DNA of 64,000 bases from Nitrospirota bacterium (GTDB lineage Bacteria > Nitrospirota > Nitrospiria > SBBL01 > JAADHI01), in assembly GCA_029261165.1 (NCBI GenBank), contig JAJDBV010000024.1, positions 24,280 through 88,279 of the forward strand, read 5' to 3'. Under the pieces are notes generated by a model. The model searched no databases and was not told the origin of the DNA. It saw nothing but the letters and a program-made list of their open reading frames with translations. The position numbers were made by a program, and so were the translations under genes. This document shows positions 57,374-64,000 of the stretch, in pieces; within the stretch, counting starts at the first letter, position 1; each line of letters starts with the position of its first letter.

Positions 57374-58831
57374 TTAATGATTCCATTTTCTCTTTATTTT
57401 GCGAATCTGGATTCGGATGGACTTCTTAGAGGTCCCGCCGATCCCCCCCTTTTTCTCTATGGAGCCGACCAAGGTAAGACGATCAAAGAGATCTTGTTTA
57501 AATAAAGGAGAAAATGCTTTAAATGCATCCAGCGTCCAGCCCTCAAAAGGTTTACCTTCATCCAGAGCCTTGCGTACAATTTTCCCACTCACGCGATGGG
57601 CCTGACGAAAAGGAAGGCCCTTTTCAACAAGATAATCGGCCAGATCTGTTGCCAGGAGGGATCCCTCTTCAGTTGCCGCCTTCATGTTGGTATCGTTAAA
57701 CCGGGCCTCTTTAGTCAGGCTCGTCATGATTCGGAGTCCACTCCGGAGGGTCGTTACCGTATTAAAAAGGGGTTCCTTGTCTTCCTGGAGATCTCTGTTA
57801 TAAGACAAAGGAAGACCTTTGAGTACCGTCAGCAGTGTGAGTAGCGCGCCATAAACCCTCCCCGTCTTTCCTCGGATCAGCTCGAGAAGATCCGGATTCT
57901 TCTTTTGCGGCATCATGCTGCTTCCTGTACAATATCGGTCGGGAAGATCAATAAAATCAAACTCCGTCGAGGCCCAGAGAATCCAGTCTTCTGCCCAACG
58001 GGAGAGGTGCATCATAAGAATTGAGGCGGAAGAAAGAAATTCCGCGACAAAATCCCGATCGCAAACCGTATCGAGGCTGTTCGCCGTGACCTGCGGAAAA
58101 TCCAACAAGCGGGCCACATGCGAGCGGTCAATCGAAAAACTATTTCCTGCCAGGGCTCCTGCTCCCAACGGCATCTGGTTCAAGCGCTTCAGCCCATCGA
58201 GAAGACGGGTCCGATCCCGCTCCATCATTTCATAGTAGGCCAAAAAGGTATGCGCCAGGGAAATCGGCTGGGCACGTTGAAGGTGGGTATAGCCCGGAAC
58301 CACCGTCTCAAGATGTTCCTCTGCCTGAAAAACCAGATTTTTCTGTAGGGCAACAATCTGTTCTACAATCTGGCCGATTTCCGTGCGAAGATACAGTCTG
58401 AGGTCAAGGGCAACCTGGTCGTTCCGGCTCCGGCCGGTGTGCAGTTTCCCACCTACTTCCCCCACCTTTTCCAGAAGGCGCCGTTCGACATGCATATGAA
58501 TATCCTCATCCAGCGGTGCCCTATTTTGGTGCGCTTCAAGACCTGTCTCTTTCGACATCTCCGCCCTGATCTCCTCCAGTCCCTCCACCAGCCTCTTCCT
58601 TTCTGCTGGCGTCAAAAGACCGGCACGGACCAATCCTTCGGTATGGGCAATACTTCCCTCAATATCATAGGGATAGAGGCAGCGATCAAAGAGGAAGGAG
58701 GAGGTAAAGGCGGCGACATCAGGATCAACGGCCTCGGTAAACCGTCCTTCCCAGGCCGCGTTCTTCCACTGACTTCGATTTTTTACGGTGGACTTCGCCT
58801 TAACCGGTTTCCTTTTACTTCCCTTTGGCAC
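57374..58831 (-). CDS. argH: Argininosuccinate lyase
   Basis: Splits argininosuccinate to arginine and fumarate. 485 residues, slightly longer than the usual 460 because of a Lys-rich leader (about 1-22) before [19 protein letters not shown]. The family signature [12 protein letters not shown] is at about 305, and [14 protein letters not shown] and [14 protein letters not shown] are present. The start is GTG 58831 behind AAGGA, overlapping argG by 17 nt. Confidence 0.95.
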   Translation of the reverse strand: MPKGSKRKPVKAKSTVKNRSQWKNAAWEGRFTEAVDPDVAAFTSSFLFDRCLYPYDIEGSIAHTEGLVRAGLLTPAERKRLVEGLEEIRAEMSKETGLEAHQNRAPLDEDIHMHVERRLLEKVGEVGGKLHTGRSRNDQVALDLRLYLRTEIGQIVEQIVALQKNLVFQAEEHLETVVPGYTHLQRAQPISLAHTFLAYYEMMERDRTRLLDGLKRLNQMPLGAGALAGNSFSIDRSHVARLLDFPQVTANSLDTVCDRDFVAEFLSSASILMMHLSRWAEDWILWASTEFDFIDLPDRYCTGSSMMPQKKNPDLLELIRGKTGRVYGALLTLLTVLKGLPLSYNRDLQEDKEPLFNTVTTLRSGLRIMTSLTKEARFNDTNMKAATEEGSLLATDLADYLVEKGLPFRQAHRVSGKIVRKALDEGKPFEGWTLDAFKAFSPLFKQDLFDRLTLVGSIEKKGGIGGTSKKSIRIQIRKIKRKWNH

Positions 58832-60059
58832 GGGATCCTTTCACCTTGGTGCGGCTCAGGGCCGGTAGTTTTAATCGGAGAGCATTCAATCGGATAAAGC
58901 CTTCCGCATCTTTCTGGACATAACAGGTATCTTTTTCAAAAGTCGATATAGCCTTACTATAGAGAGAACGAGGCGCCTTTCTTCCTAGAAGAGTGAGGCT
59001 TCCCTTGTAGAGTTTAAGTCGCGCTACGCCGGTGACTCCTTCCTGGGCGCGATCAAACAAGGTCTGCAGCAGTTCCCGTTCCGGCGAGAACCAATACCCG
59101 TAATAGATGATCTCGGCATATTGCGAAATAAGGCTATCCCGGAGATGAAGAACTTCCCGATCAAGGGTCAGGGACTCCACTGCACGATGGGCAACATGGA
59201 GAATGGTTCCGCCCGGCGTCTCATATACCCCTCTTGACTTCATACCGACATATCTGTTTTCCACCAGATCAACGCGTCCAATCCCGTGAGACCCCCCGAT
59301 CCGGTTCAATTCCACAATAAGCTTTCCGGGGGAATATCGCTTCCCGTCAATTGAAACAGGATTCCCCTCTCTGAATCCGATGTCTATGACGGCTGGCTTT
59401 TCCGGGGCCCTCTCGGGGGAGGTCGTCATCATAAACATCGATTCCGGCGGTTCAGTCCATGGATTTTCCAGAATCCCCCCTTCATAGCTGGTGTGAAAGA
59501 GGTTGCTATCGATGCTGTACGGCTTTTTGATTGTCGCCGTGACGGGAATCTTATGACGTTTGGCATAGGCCATCAGATCGGATCGGGACTCAAATGCCCA
59601 ATCCCGCCAAGGGGCAATGATCTTAATGTCCGGGTCAATGGAGAAATAGCTCAACTCGAAACGGACCTGATCATTGCCTTTCCCCGTCGCGCCGTGAGAG
59701 ACCCCTTCGGCCCCGTATTTTTTTGCGATCTCCATCTGTTTTTTTGCGATCAGCGGTCGAGCGATCGCCGTTCCCAGAAGGTAAGTTCCTTCATAAACCG
59801 CGTTGGCTCGGAGCATTGGGAAAATGTATTCCTTTGCAAAGACCTCTCTTAGATCGCTAATCACAACCTTGCTTGCACCGGTTTTTTTTGCCTTTTCCGC
59901 CACTTCCTCAAGATCTTCTCCCTGGCCCAGATCGGCACAAAAAGCAATGACCTGACATCCATATTTTTCCTTCAACCAGGTGATGATGACAGAAGTATCG
60001 AGTCCGCCGGAATAGGCAAGAACCACCTTATTAATCTTATTGGGATTACTTTTTTCCAA
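58815..60059 (-). CDS. argG: Argininosuccinate synthase
   Basis: Joins citrulline and aspartate with ATP. The 414 residues start [18 protein letters not shown] with the PP-loop and contain [17 protein letters not shown] and [12 protein letters not shown]. The start is TTG 60059, 6 nt after GGAGATG and within argF (14-nt overlap); the frame runs to 60113 but adds a leader out of frame with conserved sequence. Order argF-argG-argH is complete here. Confidence 0.95.
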   Translation of the reverse strand: MEKSNPNKINKVVLAYSGGLDTSVIITWLKEKYGCQVIAFCADLGQGEDLEEVAEKAKKTGASKVVISDLREVFAKEYIFPMLRANAVYEGTYLLGTAIARPLIAKKQMEIAKKYGAEGVSHGATGKGNDQVRFELSYFSIDPDIKIIAPWRDWAFESRSDLMAYAKRHKIPVTATIKKPYSIDSNLFHTSYEGGILENPWTEPPESMFMMTTSPERAPEKPAVIDIGFREGNPVSIDGKRYSPGKLIVELNRIGGSHGIGRVDLVENRYVGMKSRGVYETPGGTILHVAHRAVESLTLDREVLHLRDSLISQYAEIIYYGYWFSPERELLQTLFDRAQEGVTGVARLKLYKGSLTLLGRKAPRSLYSKAISTFEKDTCYVQKDAEGFIRLNALRLKLPALSRTKVKGSRAKGK

Positions 60060-60963
60060 TACACATCTCCAGAATGGCCTGCTGCATTGGAAGCCGGTTT
60101 GCAGCCTGCTCAAAAATGACTGAACGAGAATCCTCCATCACGTCCGCTGTAATCTCTTCACCACGATGGGCCGGCAAACAATGCATCACCATGACATCAG
60201 GTTTTGCATATGCCAGTAACTTTTTGCTCATTTGATAAGGTTTCAATATTTTAAGCCGCTTTTTTCGCTCCGCTTCCTGCCCCATCGAGACCCAGACGTC
60301 GGTGTAAACCATGTCCGCCCCCGCGACCGCCTTGAGGGGATCATTCAGGACTGATATTGCGCCTCCGGATTTTTTCGCCAAGTCCTGCGCCAATTTCACA
60401 ACCTTGAGGTCCGGCATGTAAGCCTTGGGGGAGGCAATGACAACCTCCATGCCGACCTTCGCGCCGCCCTCCAGGAGAGAATGGGCCATATTATTCCCAT
60501 CGCCCACGTAGACCAGCTTTAGTCCTTTCAGCCTGCCTTTCTTTTCTTTAATCGTAAAGAGGTCAGAAAGAACCTGACAGGGGTGATGCAGGTCGGTCAG
60601 GCCATTAATGACGGGAATCGTCGCATAGTCACGCCACTCCTCCAGCTTCTCCTGCTCATATGTACGAATCACCAAGGCATCAAGATAGCCTGATAGGACC
60701 CTAGCCGTATCGGCGATCGTCTCTCCCCGTTTAATTTGAATATCGTCAAAAGAAAGAAAGATCGGGAGTCCTCCGAGTCGCCAGACAGCCACTTCGAAAG
60801 AAACCCGTGTACGGGTGGAAGATTTTTCAAAAAGAAGCCCGACCGACCGGCCCGACAGGGGACGCAAGCGACTGCCTTTTTTAAAAACCCCTGCCCGCTT
60901 GATTAATTGACCAATCTCTAGCTTGGTAATGGGACCTAAGCAGAGGAGATCACGCTTCGACAT
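60046..60963 (-). CDS. argF: Ornithine carbamoyltransferase
   Basis: Makes citrulline from ornithine and carbamoyl phosphate. 305 residues from ATG 60963 (AAGGA box). Carbamoyl phosphate site [11 protein letters not shown] near 48-57 and the [12 protein letters not shown] motif; the ornithine signature [13 protein letters not shown] near 262-274 distinguishes it from PyrB. It competes with pyrB of this window for carbamoyl phosphate. First gene of the long minus-strand anabolic run. Confidence 0.95.
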   Translation of the reverse strand: MSKRDLLCLGPITKLEIGQLIKRAGVFKKGSRLRPLSGRSVGLLFEKSSTRTRVSFEVAVWRLGGLPIFLSFDDIQIKRGETIADTARVLSGYLDALVIRTYEQEKLEEWRDYATIPVINGLTDLHHPCQVLSDLFTIKEKKGRLKGLKLVYVGDGNNMAHSLLEGGAKVGMEVVIASPKAYMPDLKVVKLAQDLAKKSGGAISVLNDPLKAVAGADMVYTDVWVSMGQEAERKKRLKILKPYQMSKKLLAYAKPDVMVMHCLPAHRGEEITADVMEDSRSVIFEQAANRLPMQQAILEMCIGKK

Positions 60964-60995
60964 CACAATGTCCTTCTCAAAAAAATTCACTTTAT

Positions 60996-61025
60996 ATCAT
61001 AGAGTCCGACCGCTAAGCAATACAA
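60996..61025 (-). promoter_or_regulatory. Possible promoter of the argF operon
   Basis: Read on the minus strand: TTGTAT at 61020-61025, an 18-nt spacer and TATGAT at 60996-61001. The match is moderate; a start of transcription near 60989 would leave a leader of about 25 nt before ATG 60963. No clear ArgR box was identified. Confidence 0.4.
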
Positions 61026-61200
61026 CAAAAGAGCCCAAGATATACCATTAGATCATCGAATAAATACAAACCGTCAATAAGCATACAATCCCCATGATCT
61101 TGAAATTATACTAGCCTATCCATCCTCATAAATAGAAAAAGGCCAGTATAATAATTAAAGATAATTGTTGCCTTGGTTTACTTGTAAAAAGGAGGTTCCT

Positions 61201-61436
61201 TTGAGAAGTATCGCAGCCATTATCATCATGATGACGCAGTTTTCGCTTCTCAGGAGACCATTGGGAGTTGGCAAGACATTTCCGGGGTCCATGGGAAGTG
61301 GTTGTTCAAAAAAGGGTTCCCGAAAAGCGCTGGAAGAATCATCCCGGCAGAGACCGTGGTCGTGGGCGGGGTCCGGCAGAGGACGTGGTGGAGATCACTA
61401 GGACCTACCCCCTCTGCCCTAAACTATCCCATTTAA
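61201..61436 (+). pseudogene. Small secreted protein gene, apparently frameshifted
   Basis: TTG 61201 follows a strong AAAGGAGG box and reads a signal-peptide start (RSIAAIIIMM). Around 61236 the better protein frame switches: from GCA 61236 it reads AVFASQETIGSWQDIS and continues to a stop at 61434-61436. One missing base near 61236 (a G before CAG) would join both parts into a normal precursor with an A-x-A cleavage site of about 78 residues. Either a real frameshift or a sequencing error. The mature part has Trp, Lys and Gly but no recognised family. Confidence 0.4.
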
Positions 61437-61440
61437 GGGT

Positions 61441-61719
61441 TCATGTCCCATATGCGGGGGTTTTCTCTCGCATCGTCGCGACGGACCTGTCCGCAGAAAA
61501 GCGGTCGTATGATCTTGCAGGCTTTGTTTGCAAACGACGTCCGACCGTCATTCCCATTGCCAATTTAAAGAGCCTGGCCGTCGCCTCGAATTGAGATGCG
61601 GTAAGATGGAGTGTAACCGGATCAATGCGGACATGGTAGATTCCACAGCCGCATTGGTCGATGGCGCCATTTAATGTTGAAACCAGGACCTTTCTGGAAC
61701 ATCTGCATTCTTCCTTCAT
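61441..61719 (-). CDS. Small Cys-rich protein, Fur-box-controlled, unknown function
   Basis: 92 residues from ATG 61719, which follows AAGGAGG by 8 nt. The N-terminus holds five Cys in two groups (ECRC; QCGCG), which may bind zinc or an iron-sulfur cluster; the middle (YHVRIDPVTLHLTASQFEATARLFKLAMG) is a predicted strand-helix unit reminiscent of small DUF6686-like proteins; the Arg/Lys-rich tail looks unstructured. A Fur-like box and promoter lie directly upstream, so iron-dependent expression is likely. The frame extends to 61812 but the inner start is far better. Confidence 0.7.
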   Translation of the reverse strand: MKEECRCSRKVLVSTLNGAIDQCGCGIYHVRIDPVTLHLTASQFEATARLFKLAMGMTVGRRLQTKPARSYDRFSADRSVATMREKTPAYGT

Positions 61720-61773
61720 TGCTTTGCCTCCTTGTTGACTGCCCGCCCCATAAATCCTCGCCAGCCTTAATAT

Positions 61774-61792
61774 GATAATGAGTCTCACTATC
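61774..61792. promoter_or_regulatory. Fur-box-like operator
   Basis: GATAATGAGTCTCACTATC matches the 19-bp Fur consensus GATAATGATAATCATTATC at 15 of 19 positions and is itself nearly palindromic. It lies 55 nt upstream of the ATG of the Cys-rich gene and just downstream of that gene's -10 region, a typical repressing position. Confidence 0.65.
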
Positions 61793-61800
61793 ATATGTAA

Positions 61801-61830
61801 AGAATACAACAAGGCCTATTCAATTGTCAA
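61801..61830 (-). promoter_or_regulatory. Promoter of the Cys-rich gene
   Basis: On the minus strand, TTGACA at 61825-61830, an 18-nt spacer and TATTCT at 61801-61806. The Fur-like box follows immediately, covering the expected start region. Confidence 0.55.
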
Positions 61831-61879
61831 GTATGACTGAAGCGAACAGGAAGTGTGCCAGAGGAAAAGGAATTTAAGG

Positions 61880-62200
61880 AGATAAAATTATTGGAGGAAT
61901 CGAGGAATTTCCTGATCTTTCCACCGTAATTCATTGATTAATATCAAATTGTTAGAAAAGTAACGATAAATTCGGTATTTTAGGGGGTATCGCTGTAATT
62001 TTATATCATAACTATATGATTATGTTGTAATATTTTTACATATTTCCTCTAAGCATGTTTGTTTTATTTATCCACAATTGCTGTGGAAACTCTGTGGATA
62101 TACGCGGCAGACCGCTCCTTTACCCTTGCCATTCAAGTCGATCAACACTTTGCCCAAATAATGATCATTGGGACCTTCTTTCTTTCCACACAAGATATTG
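61880..62200. other. Candidate replication origin: AT-rich stretch with clustered DnaA boxes
   Basis: Within a gene-free stretch (61831-62368), a visibly AT-rich block at about 61920-62067 is followed by DnaA-box-like 9-mers: TTATCCACA at 62068-62076 (exact E. coli consensus), TGTGGAAAC at 62082-62090 and TGTGGATAT at 62093-62101 (reverse orientation), and CTTTCCACA at 62182-62190. Three boxes within 34 bp beside an AT-rich region is the layout of a bacterial oriC. dnaA, dnaN and gyrB are not in the window, and I could not compute GC skew, so this stays a candidate. Gene orientation to the left (minus strand) is consistent with a fork moving left. Confidence 0.45.
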
Positions 62201-62368
62201 TGTCAAGGGAAAAATTGGAGGAACTGTCGCTGGATATTTAACACTGGACATTGAGTTTGAGGAAAGTGTTCCATAAGTAAAGACCCTTGGAGTCATGTCT
62301 TGAGATCTTATTTTCTAGTCTCCGGTTGTCTCGACATGGTTTGTGAATTGTATTTCAAGACCTGATCC

Positions 62369-63283
62369 CTATTCCTTTACGAGAGAAAACGGTTTTGAGA
62401 AAGCGCTTCCGCTCTCTGTTCCGGTACCGGAGATGGCGATTCGATCACCGGTCCGCAGGTCAACTGAGATCAGGGAATCCAAGGTAAGGTCGGTCACAAA
62501 AGCGCGTTTGCTGGCCAGGTCAACTGCAATATGAAACGGTACCGAAAAAGGAGTCCCTGTTCCTGTCGTGGCATCAGAGAGGACGTTTCGATTTCCGGTT
62601 CTTAGGTCAACCGAGACAAGCGCACCGAGGCCACCGTCGATCACAAAGGCGTGATTGTTTGGCAAATCAAGCGCAATCCCCCTCGGGAGAGAAAAAATGG
62701 GCCCCGTCCCTCTTTTGGCACTAGAGACTATTTCTCGATTGCCAGTTTTGAGGTCAACCGAAACCAACCCGAGGCCAAAGTCGGTCACAAAGGCGCGTTT
62801 GTTGATCAGATCAAGCACGATACCGACTGGAGCGAGAAGAGGAGGCCCGCTTCCTGTTGTAGCGCCAGAGAGGAAGGTCCGATTGCCGGTTTTTAGGTCA
62901 ACCGAGATCAAGGCATCCAATGTAAAGTCTACAACGATTACGCGATTGTTGGCCGGATCAATTGCAACGCCTCTCAGAAAAGAAAAAGGGATTCCCCCTC
63001 CTATTTGGGTGTTGGAGATTACGGTCCGGTTTCCGGTAGAAAGGTCAACCGAGACCAGAGAAGTAAGGCTATAATCTACAACGAATGCACGGTTGTTGTA
63101 CGGATCAAGCGCGACACCCCTCGGAAAAGAAAAAGGGGTTCCTCTCCCTATCGTGGTGTCAGAGACAATGGTTTGATTGCCAGTTCTTAGGTCGACTGAG
63201 ACCAGGGCAGCAAGGCCAAAATCCACAACGAAGGCGCGGTTGTTCTCCGGGTCAAGCGCGACACCCCTCGGTTCGATGAGCAA
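62369..63283 (-). CDS. Six-bladed NHL/YVTN-like beta-propeller protein, probably secreted
   Basis: At least 304 residues made of six 49-residue units, each with the pattern R-G-V-A-L-D-P-x-N-N-R-A-F-V-V-D-F ... L-V-S-V-D-L-x-T-G-N-R. A velcro closure between both ends would make six blades. The frame stays open upstream to about 63466 and encodes a signal-peptide-like stretch (LKGFLIIPFIITLLILSTG) at about 63370-63420, but no ATG, GTG, TTG or CTG is in frame there. The given start (TTG 63283) would lack it. See findings for a possible one-base error in an A5 run. The likely role is ligand or protein binding. Confidence 0.75.
   Translation of the reverse strand: MLIEPRGVALDPENNRAFVVDFGLAALVSVDLRTGNQTIVSDTTIGRGTPFSFPRGVALDPYNNRAFVVDYSLTSLVSVDLSTGNRTVISNTQIGGGIPFSFLRGVAIDPANNRVIVVDFTLDALISVDLKTGNRTFLSGATTGSGPPLLAPVGIVLDLINKRAFVTDFGLGLVSVDLKTGNREIVSSAKRGTGPIFSLPRGIALDLPNNHAFVIDGGLGALVSVDLRTGNRNVLSDATTGTGTPFSVPFHIAVDLASKRAFVTDLTLDSLISVDLRTGDRIAISGTGTESGSAFSKPFSLVKE
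62369..63283 (-). repeat. Six tandem 147-nt repeats inside the propeller gene
   Basis: Each repeat encodes one 49-residue blade; copies are divergent at some positions but share the V-D-L-x-T-G-N-R core and the N-N-R-A-F-V core. Some copies are similar enough that replication slippage could change blade number. Confidence 0.7.
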
Positions 63284-63466
63284 TATCGTTCGATCTATTT
63301 CGGGGGTTTCCGGCTTGATCTCGGCGTTACCAAGGCTTTCCCCAGAGACAAAGACGTTTAGCCCTGTACTAAGAATAAGTAAAGTTATAATGAAAGGGAT
63401 GATTAAAAACCCTTTAAGTTTTTCCTCGACAGATGATCTCCTTCCAAAGGCCCTGTAACAGCAGCA

Positions 63467-63688
63467 TCAAAGAAGCTTGGGGAGTAAGGCCTTCGCTTCC
63501 GAGAGGTCTTCTTCACGAACCAGAAGTTTCGCTCCGGCCGGAGCAGGTACCGCACCTGGGCCAAAGATGCCGATATCATCAGATTGGATGAGGAAGGGAA
63601 TATCTACCCTGGCCAATATCTCTGCGGCCATTTCGGCCTCCAGCCTTGAAGAGTAAACAGACAAGGCGATAAATTTTCCTCTCTCCAT
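63467..63688 (-). CDS. DUF2007 protein
   Basis: 73 residues. Pattern FIALSVYSSRLEAEMAAEILARVDIPFLIQSDD, ending KLLVREEDLSEAKALL, is that of DUF2007, small proteins with a ferredoxin-like fold proposed to be signalling modules; function is unknown. ATG 63688 is clear. Its stop codon ends the same frame that the propeller protein uses downstream. Confidence 0.85.
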   Translation of the reverse strand: MERGKFIALSVYSSRLEAEMAAEILARVDIPFLIQSDDIGIFGPGAVPAPAGAKLLVREEDLSEAKALLPKLL

Positions 63689-63917
63689 GTTAAAACCCCA
63701 CAGAAACGATTAAAAAGATCCGAACAAAAGACCCCTACTTATAGACTGAATACGCGGAAATAATCCATATTATTCTCTACAAGCCTGCAGATGCCTCATT
63801 GTCCCATTTAATTTAACGCGTCCTGAAACAGATCACTTCTCGATTTTGATGTAAGTTCGCCCGTTGACTCATTAGAAAATGTTACCGAAGGATTAGATCG
63901 TTGACTCATAACAGAGG

Positions 63918-64000
63918 TTACTTTTTGGAAAGAAGATCAAAGATTTTTTTGAGTTTTCTTTCCATTCCCTTTCTCAGGTCAAAGGGGTTGAGTGATCTCA
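63918..64000 (-). CDS. C-terminal end of an unidentified protein (continues beyond the window)
   Basis: The minus-strand frame enters at 64000 and stops with TAA at 63918-63920, giving 27 residues (SLNPFDLRKGMERKLKKIFD and LLSKK). The basic, helical end and the clean stop look coding, but nothing identifies the family. Between this stop and the DUF2007 start (63689-63917) I see no gene. Confidence 0.4.
   Translation of the reverse strand, partial: RSLNPFDLRKGMERKLKKIFDLLSKK

Noticed and set aside
61165..61401. 78-residue frame with a long Arg/Gly-rich tail
   Set aside because: Only its first part (signal-peptide-like) looks meaningful; the tail is out of frame relative to the better second-frame product. 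Treated as a frameshifted gene instead.
62055..62276. 73-residue frame across the DnaA-box cluster
   Set aside because: No ribosome site, no domain, composition unlike the other genes, and it spans the binding-site cluster.
62655..63074. 139-residue repetitive frame opposite the propeller gene
   Set aside because: Its repeats mirror the 147-nt repeats of the real gene; the minus-strand frame has the meaningful blade motif.

Overview
The window reads as a chromosomal, housekeeping-rich segment of a Gram-negative bacterium. It carries LPS core and lipid A genes (kdsA-D, hldE1, a lauroyl/myristoyl acyltransferase), LPS export permeases (lptF, lptG, an LptM-like lipoprotein) and a TamA/TamB-type outer-membrane assembly pair. 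The mix of LL-diaminopimelate aminotransferase (DapL), PyrR, an NtrY/NtrX pair, DUF4388 and DUF4390 proteins and moderate GC suggests a Nitrospirota-like or deltaproteobacteria-like lineage. That placement is inference from gene content; no rRNA or marker phylogeny is available here.

Layout. 1-9.7 kb (+): pyrimidine operon pyrR-pyrB-pyrC-carA-(sppA)-carB, then greA, a SAM hydroxide adenosyltransferase and a small membrane protein. 9.7-25.0 kb (-): a long run that starts with tnaA, then lepA-lepB-hldE1-kdsB-pyrG-kdsA-kdsD-kdsC-lpxL-pgsA-plsY, and ends in three proteins of unknown function. 25.3-28.9 kb (+): a copper cassette, csoR-glycosyltransferase-copA, behind a palindromic operator. 28.9-43.6 kb (-): ntrX, ntrY, a DUF4390 protein, a TPR peptidase-MA protein, tamA-like, tamB, a DUF1844 protein and an M32 carboxypeptidase. 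43.7-47.4 kb (+): lptF-lptG, a His-rich secreted protein, moaD-moaE. 47.4-61.0 kb: a rhodanese, a secreted protein and a CHAP protein, followed by a compact anabolic run on the minus strand, argF-argG-argH-lptM-lysA-hyp-dapF-dapA-dapB-dapL-folK-dnk-panC. 61-64 kb: an accessory-looking area with a frameshifted small secreted protein, a Cys-rich protein under a Fur-like box, an AT-rich gene-free stretch with clustered DnaA boxes (candidate replication origin), a six-bladed propeller protein with a damaged or unusual 5' end, a DUF2007 protein and the tail of one more gene.

How the genes work together. The first block supplies carbamoyl phosphate, carbamoyl aspartate and dihydroorotate; the argF-argG-argH block also consumes carbamoyl phosphate. 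The dap block makes meso-DAP and lysine by the DapL shortcut. The kds/hld/lpx genes supply Kdo, heptose and acyl chains to LPS, while LptF/LptG, LptM and TamA/TamB serve outer-membrane assembly. Start codons are notable. TTG is inferred for kdsC, lpxL, lepA, dnk and argG, twice as a TTGA stop-start overlap. tamA appears to need an ATT start behind a near-perfect Shine-Dalgarno sequence, and lepB either overlaps lepA by 100 nt or starts at ATC.

Best candidates for something new: the DnaA-box cluster at 62.07-62.19 kb, the ATT/ATC start cases, the DUF4388-pseudopilin fusion, the MoaD with residues beyond its Gly-Gly, and the glycosyltransferase inside the CsoR/CopA unit.
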